DNA from: Chryseobacterium ginsenosidimutans
GTDB taxonomy: Bacteria; Bacteroidota; Bacteroidia; Flavobacteriales; Weeksellaceae
DNA: 64,000 bases
Assembly (NCBI RefSeq): GCF_030823405.1
Contig: NZ_JAUSXC010000001.1
Span: forward strand, 434,001 to 498,000
Direction: 5' to 3'
Both the position numbers and the translations under genes were made by a program. This document shows positions 9,439 through 17,268 of the stretch, piece after piece. Within the stretch, counting starts at the first letter, position 1. Every line of letters begins with the position of its first letter. Under the pieces are notes generated by a model that saw only the letters and a program-made list of their open reading frames with translations, did not search any database and had not been told where the DNA came from.

Positions 9439-9506
9439 CACAGATTTTACATATTTGTATTGATGATTGCATATATTTTTCATCTATAAAATTTGTAAAA
9501 TCTGTG
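9439..9506. repeat. long inverted repeat between tcdA and rnpA
   Basis: CACAGATTTTACA (9439-9451) and TGTAAAATCTGTG (9494-9506) are perfect 13-bp complements around a 42-nt AT-rich loop. No U-tract follows, so it is not a standard terminator. It may be a degenerate palindromic intergenic repeat. Confidence 0.6.
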
Positions 9507-9543
9507 GAATAACATAAAACAATACTATATTTACACTCCGTAA

Positions 9544-9918
9544 ATGACAAACTTCAAATATCCCAGAGCCGAAAAACTCAAGAAAAATACAGAAATTTCT
9601 TTACTTTTTGAAAAAGGTAAATGGAGAACTAATGGGAATTTGAGAATTATAATCCTTAAAAATAAACCTACGGCTCCGATTGAAAGTGCAAAGTTTGCGG
9701 TATCGGTTTCTAAGAAATATTTCAAAAAAGCAGTTCACAGAAATCGTATAAAAAGGCTTTTACGTGAATGTTACCGTTTGAATAAAGACCTATTTAAAGA
9801 AGCTTTCGGGGACAAAACAATAGCCATGTTATTTTGGGCCTCTCCCGAAATGCCTGCAAAATTTCAAGATGTTGAAGCGCAATTTATAAAGCTCTGTGAG
9901 TCTCAAAAGAAATCCTGA
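9544..9918 (+). CDS. rnpA: ribonuclease P protein component
   Basis: A small basic protein (124 residues) that assists the RNase P RNA in 5' processing of tRNAs. The family signature is plain: FAVSVSKKYFKKAVHRNRIK followed by RLLRECYR. The N-terminal FKYPRAEKLKKNTEI also fits. The gene is here not next to rpmH or dnaA. Confidence 0.95.
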   Translation: MTNFKYPRAEKLKKNTEISLLFEKGKWRTNGNLRIIILKNKPTAPIESAKFAVSVSKKYFKKAVHRNRIKRLLRECYRLNKDLFKEAFGDKTIAMLFWASPEMPAKFQDVEAQFIKLCESQKKS

Positions 9919-10031
9919 TTTTTTTTATTGATCAACAATTTTATAATTTGAAAGATTGTTTGAAATTATATTTTCTAAATCCTTTGCATACTTTTTGTAA
10001 CTTAGGGAAAACAATAAATCTGAAAATTAAA

Positions 10032-10646
10032 ATGTTAGACAATATTCCCTATTTACCTTACCTACTGAGCGCATTTATCGGTATTGGCCTGGCTGCGGCA
10101 AGCGGTTTCAGGGTTTTTCTCCCGATGTTTGCAGTGAGTCTAGCTTCCTATCTTCATTGGATTCCTATGAACGAGGACTTTGAATGGCTTGCCGGTCTTC
10201 CGACACTTATCACCACAGGAATCGCAATGATCGTAGAAATTTTAGCCTATTACCTGCCTTTTATTGACCATTTATTGGACACTATTTCAATTCCGATGGC
10301 TACAGTTGCAGGTTCCGTTTTATTTGCAAGTCAGTTTGCAGATTTAGGCACATTTCCGCAATGGGCTCTGGCATTGATTGCCGGTGGTGGAACTGCCGCA
10401 ACGATAAGTTCGGGATTTGCAGGGCTTCGGGCAGCTTCAACAGCAACGACAGGCGGATTGGGAAATTCTGTCGTCGGAACAACAGAAACAGCCGGAGCGG
10501 GAATCATGGCTTTTTTAGCAATGGCGGCTCCTCTTATAGCAGCGATATGTACAATTATTTTATTAATATCGGTGGTGTTTCTCGGTCGAAAAGCCTGGAG
10601 AAAATTGAGAAAAAATAAAGCTGCAGTTGAGATCACACCTAAATAA
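10032..10646 (+). CDS. DUF4126 family membrane protein
   Basis: A 204-residue inner-membrane protein with about five hydrophobic segments and Gly/Ala-rich stretches (IGIGLAAASGFRVFLPMF, TAATISSGFAGLRAAST), the DUF4126 pattern. Function is unknown. The ATG at 10032 (MLDNIPYLPYLLSAF) is chosen because an earlier in-frame start would add a poorly structured 28-residue extension. A strong terminator follows at once. Confidence 0.85.
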   Translation: MLDNIPYLPYLLSAFIGIGLAAASGFRVFLPMFAVSLASYLHWIPMNEDFEWLAGLPTLITTGIAMIVEILAYYLPFIDHLLDTISIPMATVAGSVLFASQFADLGTFPQWALALIAGGGTAATISSGFAGLRAASTATTGGLGNSVVGTTETAGAGIMAFLAMAAPLIAAICTIILLISVVFLGRKAWRKLRKNKAAVEITPK

Positions 10647-10647
10647 A

Positions 10648-10673
10648 AATAGCGGAAAATATTTTCCGCTATT
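10648..10673. terminator. bidirectional Rho-independent terminator
   Basis: Perfect palindromic stem AATAGCGGAAAAT / ATTTTCCGCTATT, with T-rich sequence on the plus side (TTTTATTTT) and A-rich on the other. It lies between the convergent DUF4126 gene and the small PLDc_N-like gene and can serve both. Confidence 0.8.
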
Positions 10674-10674
10674 T

Positions 10675-10866
10675 TTATTTTATTTTCTTGATATAATTTC
10701 CAAAAACAATTCCCAAAGGCCCAATTATAGGGAAAAGTATTAATGCCAAATAGGGTAAAATACCCGACTTAGTTTTAAATAAAGTCATAATTGCTGAGAT
10801 ATATAATACAATTATCGTAATTGCAGCAAACAATATGTGAAAAGGTGTAATTGATAATATATTCAT
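10675..10866 (-). CDS. small membrane protein, PLDc_N-like
   Basis: A 63-residue protein with two transmembrane helices and a short basic tail (GNYIKKIK). The second helix reads YLALILFPIIGPLGIVFG, resembling the phospholipase-D N-terminal membrane domain (PLDc_N) often found alone in small Bacteroidota proteins. No catalytic part is present. It probably follows the acidic repeat protein, 10 bases downstream of its stop. Confidence 0.65.
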   Translation of the reverse strand: MNILSITPFHILFAAITIIVLYISAIMTLFKTKSGILPYLALILFPIIGPLGIVFGNYIKKIK

Positions 10867-10876
10867 AGCTTACTTT

Positions 10877-13153
10877 TTATCCTTTGGTTCTGAAATCCTT
10901 TATTTCCTGAATTCTCCCTTCAAAATATTCTTTCTTTTCCGGGTTTTTGTTGATCAGAATTTCAAATGCCTTAATAGCTTTCGTATATAATTTCTGCTCA
11001 AAATACAGATTCGCCAACGTCTCTGTCATTAAGTGTGAAATATCATGATTTCTTTCTTTCACCACATAGCTCCCTTCGTCTCTTAACTGACTGATTTTAG
11101 GATTATTTTCGATAAAGTTTTCAATAGCCTTAACTTTGATCTCAATTTTTTCCTTTTCGACATGTTCAGTTCTGTCGATTTTTAGCCAACTTTGCCAGGT
11201 ATTGATAAACCCAGGAATATTGCTATCAAGAATATTGGTTTCAGGTTTTATTTTTTCACTCACAGTTTCCTCAGCGTTTTCCTGCATATCTTTTTGATCT
11301 TCTTCATTCTCTCCTTTTTTGGGCTCTGCAATTGTCCAGCCCGAACCAAAGAAAGAAACATTCATCACAGCTACGTCTTCTTTATTTTCTGTAACAGGTT
11401 TCTGAGCTTCTTCGTTGGTTTGCTCATGTTTATCTTCAACAAATTCAGGAGTTCCCGTTATTTCATTTAAAATCTCTTGCTCTTGTGACTTCTCATTCTG
11501 AATTTCCGGCTTAGAAACTTCTGATTCCTGAGCTTTAATTTCAATTTTTGGCCGAGAAATTTCCGCAGATTTAAGTAAAGAATCAGGAAGATTCGATTCA
11601 AAAGACATTGGCTTCCATACTGATTTTATGTCAGTTGATTCTTGTGAAACCAATTCCGGCTCCTCTTTTATATCATCAACAGGTTCAGTTTCTTCAGTTG
11701 AAACTTTATGTTTAATGTCTTCTTTACTTTCAGGTTCAGCCGATGCCACTTCAAAACTTTGAGTTTCTGCAAAACTGATGTCATGACCTGTATTTTCAGG
11801 CTCTTCTTCTATATTTCTTTCTGAAGCAGCCTTTTCTTTCATTTTTTTCTCAACCTCTTCTATCAAACGGCGCATTTCCTCCTCATGCTTATTGATGTTT
11901 GACTGAGACATTTCCGTGGTTGCTTCTGCTGAATTATTCACCTGAATTTTTACTTCTGGTAAGAAAGATTCCATTCCGTGAAAGCTTAATTCTGATTCAT
12001 CCTGAATCGTTTTTTCTTCTTTTTCAGACGAAATATGATCCTCATTAATGATTTTTTCGGGTGTGAACTCGGCTGTTTCTTCGGTTTCTGTTAAATTTTC
12101 AGATTCAGTTGTATTTTCATTTGCAGCATCTTCAATTTCAGAATTAAAAGATTCTATTTTTTGGAAACTTACCTCTGATTCATTTAAAATTTCTCCTTTC
12201 TCAGTTTCAGAGGTCATTGTTTCCTCTTCAATAATTGTTTCAGGAGTGAATTCGGCAACTTCTTCAATCTTATCTAAATCAGAGCTTTCAGATCTGTCGA
12301 TGGCAGTTTCATATTCATCTGTCTTTTCTTCAACCTCAATTTCAGAATTTTGAACTTTAGGATCAAAAGATTCTGTCTCATGAAAGCTTACTTCTGATTC
12401 GTCTAATATTTCTTCCTTCTCAGAAGCTATTTTATTTTCTTCAATAATTGTTTCAGGAGTGTATTCGGTCGTTTCTTCATCATCTTCCTGATTCTTGCTT
12501 TCAGTAGAATTGGCTTCCTCTTCAACACTTTCCTTAGTAATTGCTTCTTCTTTTTTATCAGCTTTCTGAGTAACAATAGATCCTGATTCCAAGGTTGATT
12601 CAAGGTCAATTTTTTCAACATTATCGTCTTCAAGGAAGTTTTCTTCACCTTCAAACAAAATTCTGTTGCGTTCTCCATTCACAGAAATATGTTTAATTTC
12701 CTGTTTTGGAGGTGGCAGAATATAAGCTTCTTCTTTTTTATCGGCAATTTCATCCTTTGGCTCTTCAAAAACTTCAGGCTGAACTTCAACAACCGGATTT
12801 TCTTCTCTTTTAATCGGAAAACCAGAAATTTTTGTTTTCTTTAAAAGTGAAAGCGGGTTTTCTGCAGGAATAGGCTTTTCCTTTACAATTTCAGGTTTTA
12901 TCTCCGGCTTTGGCTGCTGCTGAATCTTCCCGTTGATTAATTGATATAAAATCTTTTTATCTGTCGTATAGGCAGCAGTTGTAGAAAGTACTTTCTGATA
13001 ATTTTCTTTATCATACAAATGCACTCCATACAAATATAAAGCTCTGATATTTTGAACATAGGGAAAAGAATTAATTTCCTCTTTCAGAAGATCGATATCC
13101 TCTGATTGAATGTTTTTGGGGGCCTTTAATAATTCTAAAACTCTATGATTCAT
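10877..13153 (-). CDS. long acidic repeat protein with TPR-like ends
   Basis: A 758-residue protein of unknown function. The N-terminal about 75 residues form a small helical domain (YVQNIRALYLYGVHLYDKENYQ) and the C-terminal about 90 residues a TPR-like pair (LMTETLANLYFEQKLYTKAIKAFEIL). Between them is a 600-residue Glu/Ser/Thr-rich, probably disordered region with degenerate repeats: TPETIIEE at about residues 232, 303 and 364, and SF-x3-(E/Q)SF at 256, 329, 390 and 460. There is no signal peptide. It follows lptE by one base, so the two are expressed together. Confidence 0.75.
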   Translation of the reverse strand: MNHRVLELLKAPKNIQSEDIDLLKEEINSFPYVQNIRALYLYGVHLYDKENYQKVLSTTAAYTTDKKILYQLINGKIQQQPKPEIKPEIVKEKPIPAENPLSLLKKTKISGFPIKREENPVVEVQPEVFEEPKDEIADKKEEAYILPPPKQEIKHISVNGERNRILFEGEENFLEDDNVEKIDLESTLESGSIVTQKADKKEEAITKESVEEEANSTESKNQEDDEETTEYTPETIIEENKIASEKEEILDESEVSFHETESFDPKVQNSEIEVEEKTDEYETAIDRSESSDLDKIEEVAEFTPETIIEEETMTSETEKGEILNESEVSFQKIESFNSEIEDAANENTTESENLTETEETAEFTPEKIINEDHISSEKEEKTIQDESELSFHGMESFLPEVKIQVNNSAEATTEMSQSNINKHEEEMRRLIEEVEKKMKEKAASERNIEEEPENTGHDISFAETQSFEVASAEPESKEDIKHKVSTEETEPVDDIKEEPELVSQESTDIKSVWKPMSFESNLPDSLLKSAEISRPKIEIKAQESEVSKPEIQNEKSQEQEILNEITGTPEFVEDKHEQTNEEAQKPVTENKEDVAVMNVSFFGSGWTIAEPKKGENEEDQKDMQENAEETVSEKIKPETNILDSNIPGFINTWQSWLKIDRTEHVEKEKIEIKVKAIENFIENNPKISQLRDEGSYVVKERNHDISHLMTETLANLYFEQKLYTKAIKAFEILINKNPEKKEYFEGRIQEIKDFRTKG

Positions 13154-13154
13154 C

Positions 13155-13706
13155 TTACCAATTCGCTACTATGTCGTTAAATATCTTATTTATAATTCTG
13201 TCTGTCGCAATTTTTACCTGAGAACTTTCGATCTCAGACTGCGAAAGATTACTGTTGAATACCGCTTCATCAGAATATGATCTGTCGAAACTGGAATCCG
13301 GGTGAATTTTATTTTCATAATGCACCTTCACCGTGATCGTTAGTTTATTTTGAGATTCGTTTACAATACCTCCTGTATTCTGATTTGTTACCGTATTAGA
13401 ACCAATTGTGGTGGGTGTGATCGAATAATCCGTAATCTCTCCTTCTACTAAAATATCCGGATTTTCTTTTGTTCCTTTTAAAGTTGTTCTCTGCAAGAAA
13501 CGGTTCTGAATATCTGTTGAAAACTGCTGTGACAAAGTAGGATTTACCAAAGCAGCATTGTTTGGAAATTCGTTGATCTGTATCGTTTTTTCATCCGTAA
13601 GAGATGATCCTGTAAAACTGTAACAAGAGTTCAACACTCCCAAACATAGAAGTAACAGCCAAAATTTTGGCTGTTTAATATTGATATTTCTAAATTTAAA
13701 ATTCAT
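13155..13706 (-). CDS. lptE: LptE family lipopolysaccharide-assembly lipoprotein
   Basis: A 183-residue lipoprotein with a hydrophobic signal ending in LNSCYSF. The mature part (LTDEKTIQINEFPNNA, LVEGEITDYSITPT, RIINKIFNDIVANW) has the Bacteroidota LptE pattern, the plug protein that works with LptD to place LPS in the outer leaflet. The ATG at 13706 is preferred: a start at 13814 would add a 36-residue extension lying inside the upstream gene. The chosen start overlaps that gene's stop by 11 bases. Confidence 0.85.
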   Translation of the reverse strand: MNFKFRNINIKQPKFWLLLLCLGVLNSCYSFTGSSLTDEKTIQINEFPNNAALVNPTLSQQFSTDIQNRFLQRTTLKGTKENPDILVEGEITDYSITPTTIGSNTVTNQNTGGIVNESQNKLTITVKVHYENKIHPDSSFDRSYSDEAVFNSNLSQSEIESSQVKIATDRIINKIFNDIVANW

Positions 13707-14388
13707 TTTTAGTGCCGATTTCTTGTATTTCGTCATGCGTAACTTGTTGCATTGCATCCTCATAAGCAAAATAGTGAGATGTATAAACCAATGGCAACGT
13801 AAAAATAAGCCCAATAAAACAAGCTATAATTCCCAATTGCCCTAAAATCCCTATTATAAGTGAGTATAAAAATATTGATAATAAGTTACCTTTTCCCATG
13901 GTTAAAGACATATTCCAAGCTGTTTTTACGTCTGTCACACCACCTAAAGAAATTAATGCAGGCATATAAAATCCTTTTAAGCAAACGATTAAAATAGCAA
14001 TATAAATAAGAATTACGTAAGGAACAAAGAATATCATTACCGTAGAAGGTTCTCCATTATTATTTGCTATAATAGGCATCACAATAATCATAGGAATATA
14101 TATCAATAAAATTCCGCCAATTAATATTAGCTGTAAGATGAAATAAGGCGTAAAGTTGTCGAAATTGAAAATATCTCCGGCGCTTACCTGTTTTCCGGCT
14201 CTTAAATCTCTGCAATATCTGTAAAAATTCCCAACAGCCAAAAGACCGCAAAAAGGAATGATTGACATTAACATAGTAAGTAAAAATGCCCCAAACAGAC
14301 TTCCGAAATTACTTTTCAAAAACTCGTATCCGTTACTGATGTAATCACCAAGTTTAAAATTTACTGGCTTCGCGCTAATTTTCATCAT
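13696..14388 (-). CDS. polytopic membrane protein of unknown function
   Basis: A 230-residue protein with about six transmembrane segments after a cytoplasmic start (KISAKPVNFKLGDYISNGYEFL). Motifs such as FYRYCRDLRAGKQVSAGDIF, SLGGVTDVKTAWNMSLTMGKG and VYTSHYFAYEDAM recall the family related to YciC and glycerophosphodiesterase membrane domains. Such proteins are sometimes mislabelled carotene monooxygenases. Similar proteins occur at 52044-52778 and 52844-53572. It lies between a sigma-54 activator and lptE, suggesting an envelope role. Confidence 0.75.
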   Translation of the reverse strand: MMKISAKPVNFKLGDYISNGYEFLKSNFGSLFGAFLLTMLMSIIPFCGLLAVGNFYRYCRDLRAGKQVSAGDIFNFDNFTPYFILQLILIGGILLIYIPMIIVMPIIANNNGEPSTVMIFFVPYVILIYIAILIVCLKGFYMPALISLGGVTDVKTAWNMSLTMGKGNLLSIFLYSLIIGILGQLGIIACFIGLIFTLPLVYTSHYFAYEDAMQQVTHDEIQEIGTKNEF

Positions 14389-14403
14389 AATTTAATTTTT
14401 AGT

Positions 14404-15690
14404 TTATTCTTCTAAGTTATATTGTTTTATTTTTCTGTACAATGTTCTTTGTGAAATCCCCAGCTCGTCTGCAGCTTTATTCCTCCTTCCTTTGTGCTTT
14501 TCCAATGCTTTGATAATCAAATCTTTCTCATTGTTTTGAAGCGATAAAGATTCCGGTCTGTTTTCTTCAATTTCAATATCTTCGAAATCTTCATAACTGT
14601 CTTCCGGACCCGAAACAATCGTTGGAGTCTGCACTACTTGATTGCTATTATCCTCAAAATACAATAAAGAACTCGGAGTTCCATTTTGCTGTTTTTCAGG
14701 AGTATAAATTCTGTTAATTAAATTTTTCTCCTGATTGCTGAGATCAGAATTTCCACGATTCTTTATCAATTCCGAAGTTAAGGATTTTAAATCATTAATA
14801 TCGTTTCGCATGTCAAAGAGAATCTTGTACATAATTTCTCTTTCATTTCCAAAGTCGCTTTGCTTTTGAGAATTTGGAGTATTTACAACCATTGGCAGAT
14901 GAGTTTCCATAGGAATATATTCTGCCATTTTTTCTACGGTTATATGCCTGTTTCTCTCAACAACCGTCATCTGCTCAACTAAATTCCTTAACTGACGGAC
15001 ATTTCCGGGAAAAGCGTAGTTTTCTATGTAATGAATTGCGCCCGGCTCCAGTTCCAGTTCCGGCATTCTGTATTTTTCGGCAAAATCAATAGCAAATTTT
15101 CTAAATAACAAATGGACATCTCCCTTTCTTTCTCTCAAAGCAGGCATATCAATCTGAACCGTATTCAGACGATAAAACAAATCTTCACGGAATCTCCCGT
15201 CGTGAATTGCCTTCATCATATTTACATTGGTTGCCGCAACGATTCTCACGTTCGTTTTCTGAACCTGTGAAGAACCTACCTTCATGAATTCACCACTTTC
15301 CAAAACTCTTAACAAACGAACTTGTGTCTGTAGAGGCAATTCTCCAACCTCATCAAGGAAAATAGTTCCGCCATCTGCAACCTCAAAATACCCTTTCCTA
15401 GTTGCCGTTGCGCCTGTAAAAGCTCCTTTTTCGTGACCGAATAATTCGGAATCGATAGTTCCTTCGGGAATCGCACCACAGTTTACTACGATGTATGGCT
15501 GATGTTTTCTTTTTGATTCTGAGTGAATGATTTTTGGAATAAATTCTTTACCAACACCACTTTCTCCAATCACCAAAACAGAAATATCCGTTGGTGCAAC
15601 CTGAATAGACTTTTCTAAAGCTCGGTTTAAGGCTGGAAAATTCCCTATAATTCCGAAGCGGTTTTTTATATTTTGTAGCTCGTTGCTCAT
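14404..15690 (-). CDS. sigma-54-dependent transcriptional activator without sensor domain
   Basis: A 428-residue AAA+ enhancer-binding protein. Near the N-terminus are Walker A GESGVGKE and the sigma-54-contacting GAFTGA loop, then Walker B IFLDEVGELP, the arginine-finger region GRFREDLFYRLN and a Fis-type helix-turn-helix at the end (RRNKAADELGISQRTLYRKI). There is no receiver, PAS or GAF domain, so activity is not obviously controlled by phosphorylation. A 100-residue acidic linker precedes the DNA-binding domain. It is upstream of the membrane gene and lptE, probably in one operon. Confidence 0.93.
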   Translation of the reverse strand: MSNELQNIKNRFGIIGNFPALNRALEKSIQVAPTDISVLVIGESGVGKEFIPKIIHSESKRKHQPYIVVNCGAIPEGTIDSELFGHEKGAFTGATATRKGYFEVADGGTIFLDEVGELPLQTQVRLLRVLESGEFMKVGSSQVQKTNVRIVAATNVNMMKAIHDGRFREDLFYRLNTVQIDMPALRERKGDVHLLFRKFAIDFAEKYRMPELELEPGAIHYIENYAFPGNVRQLRNLVEQMTVVERNRHITVEKMAEYIPMETHLPMVVNTPNSQKQSDFGNEREIMYKILFDMRNDINDLKSLTSELIKNRGNSDLSNQEKNLINRIYTPEKQQNGTPSSLLYFEDNSNQVVQTPTIVSGPEDSYEDFEDIEIEENRPESLSLQNNEKDLIIKALEKHKGRRNKAADELGISQRTLYRKIKQYNLEE

Positions 15691-15786
15691 AACTAGATTT
15701 TAGATTATTTTTTTCTACAGTTTATTTTTAGCTGCAGAAGTTTTAATTAATTTGTTAAAAATAATTTTTAGTTTACCTTTTAGTAA

Positions 15787-16218
15787 TTAACCAATTACAT
15801 TTAAATAATCTTTATTTCTGATTTTTGAAACTTTGGTTTTAAAATATAAAGTGGCAGCAAAGAGATTGTCTCTACTGCTTTTTTCGAAGTTTTTAAGGAG
15901 CTGTATATGTTTTTCTTTTTCAGAAAAATCTACTCCTGATGTATTTTTATAACAATTGTCCTGTTGCTTTCCGGAGAAAAATTTTTCAATAAGATCAATG
16001 GCATTTTGCCTATGGTTGATTGCAAAATTGCGAATCGAATCCTCTTTTAAGCAAAACTCCTGCGAAACTTCACATTCATGACCTAAAATCCGGTTGTAAA
16101 TCTCGTAAAGCTTTTTGCAGTCTTCACTTTTAATAGACCCGTTTTCTGTCTGTGCCGAGATATTGCTGCAGATTATTACCAACAATACACTGAGGCAATA
16201 CTTATGAAATTTTTCCAT
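15787..16218 (-). CDS. small secreted protein of unknown function
   Basis: A 143-residue protein with a signal peptide (YCLSVLLVIICSNISAQ) and four Cys in the mature part (EDCKK, HECEV, EFCLK, DNCYK), so disulfides are possible. I recognise no family. Its start overlaps the end of the DUF1016 gene by 17 bases in another frame, so it is likely translated from that transcript. The pair looks like an insertion between miaB and the sigma-54 activator. Confidence 0.6.
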   Translation of the reverse strand: MEKFHKYCLSVLLVIICSNISAQTENGSIKSEDCKKLYEIYNRILGHECEVSQEFCLKEDSIRNFAINHRQNAIDLIEKFFSGKQQDNCYKNTSGVDFSEKEKHIQLLKNFEKSSRDNLFAATLYFKTKVSKIRNKDYLNVIG

Positions 16219-17266
16219 TGTCTGAGTTTAAAATGTTAATAAAATCTTCTTTACTTGGCAATACTGTAAAATATTTACTTGCAAAAATCTGTTCGTTATC
16301 TTCAGGCAAAGTATATTGAACCAATGCTTCACTTTTATCCTGGCAGAGAATAATCCCTATGGTTTTGTTCTCATCGTCTAATTTTATTTCCCGATCATAA
16401 AAATTGACATACATCTGCATTTGCCCGATATCCTGATGTTTTAATTCACCAATTTTTAAATCAATCAATACAAAACATTTTAAAATTCTGTTGTAGAAAA
16501 CCAAATCAACCTTAAAATGCTTTTCATCAAACGTTATTCTGTTTTGTCTTGCAACAAATGTAAATCCTGTACCTAATTCCAGCAAAAAATGTTCTAATTT
16601 GTCTATTAATTCAGATTCCAGTTCATTTTCTGAATAATGTGGCTTTTCAGACAAACCAAGAAATTCCAAAATATAAGGATCTTTTATAAGATCTTTTGGC
16701 TTTTCTACAATCTGTCCTTTTTCAGAAAGCTGAAGGATTTCTTCTTTATTTTTACTTAAAGATAATCTTGTATACAGAGCAGAATCGTATTGTCTTTGTA
16801 GCTCTCTTAAGCTCCAGTTATTTTTAAAACTTTCAATTTCATAGAATTTTCTTTCATTAGTATCTTTTATCCGCATTAATTTTAAATAATGCGACCATGA
16901 AAGATTAAAATTAATGTTTGGTGTCTGCTGAATTTGATTCTCTTGAAGATTTTGAGAATTCGTCAACACTGTTGACGAGATTTGTTCCGAATATGTTTTG
17001 TAGAAAAACCTCATCCTGTCAAGATTCTCAACAGAAAAACCTTTTCCAAATTTTTCTGTAAGATATAAAGACATATCTTTAAGAATAGCTTTGCCATATT
17101 CCGCTCGGTCTTCCCCGTTTTGCTCATCTTCGACAATCATTCTGCCGATTTCGAAATAAGTAAGAACAATGGTTTGATTAACAGCTACAACAACTTTATT
17201 TCTGGCATTTTCCAATAACGCAGAAATATTTTTTAAAAGCTGTTCTTTCGTTAAATCCTTAGACAT
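16202..17266 (-). CDS. DUF1016/YhcG-type PD-(D/E)XK nuclease domain protein
   Basis: A 354-residue protein with the DUF1016 N-terminal helical domain (TYFEIGRMIVEDEQ, YGKAILKDMSLYLTEKFGKG, LSWSHYLKLMRI) and a C-terminal PD-(D/E)XK nuclease fold: FKVDLVFYNR, LIDLK and QMQMYVNFYD supply the metal and helix residues. Such genes are widely scattered and often sit near restriction systems or other accessory loci. Its role here is unknown; DNA defence or DNA processing is possible. It starts 2 bases after the miaB stop. Confidence 0.88.
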   Translation of the reverse strand: MSKDLTKEQLLKNISALLENARNKVVVAVNQTIVLTYFEIGRMIVEDEQNGEDRAEYGKAILKDMSLYLTEKFGKGFSVENLDRMRFFYKTYSEQISSTVLTNSQNLQENQIQQTPNINFNLSWSHYLKLMRIKDTNERKFYEIESFKNNWSLRELQRQYDSALYTRLSLSKNKEEILQLSEKGQIVEKPKDLIKDPYILEFLGLSEKPHYSENELESELIDKLEHFLLELGTGFTFVARQNRITFDEKHFKVDLVFYNRILKCFVLIDLKIGELKHQDIGQMQMYVNFYDREIKLDDENKTIGIILCQDKSEALVQYTLPEDNEQIFASKYFTVLPSKEDFINILNSDNGKIS

Positions 17267-17268
17267 AT

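Noticed and set aside
11753..12475. CRISPR-like or tandem DNA repeat array
   Set aside because: The repeats are protein-level, in frame, degenerate and of irregular spacing within one long gene; no identical DNA repeats exist.
13696..14388. Labelling this membrane protein and its paralogs as carotene monooxygenase
   Set aside because: There are no His ligands or propeller blades of carotenoid oxygenases, only transmembrane helices.
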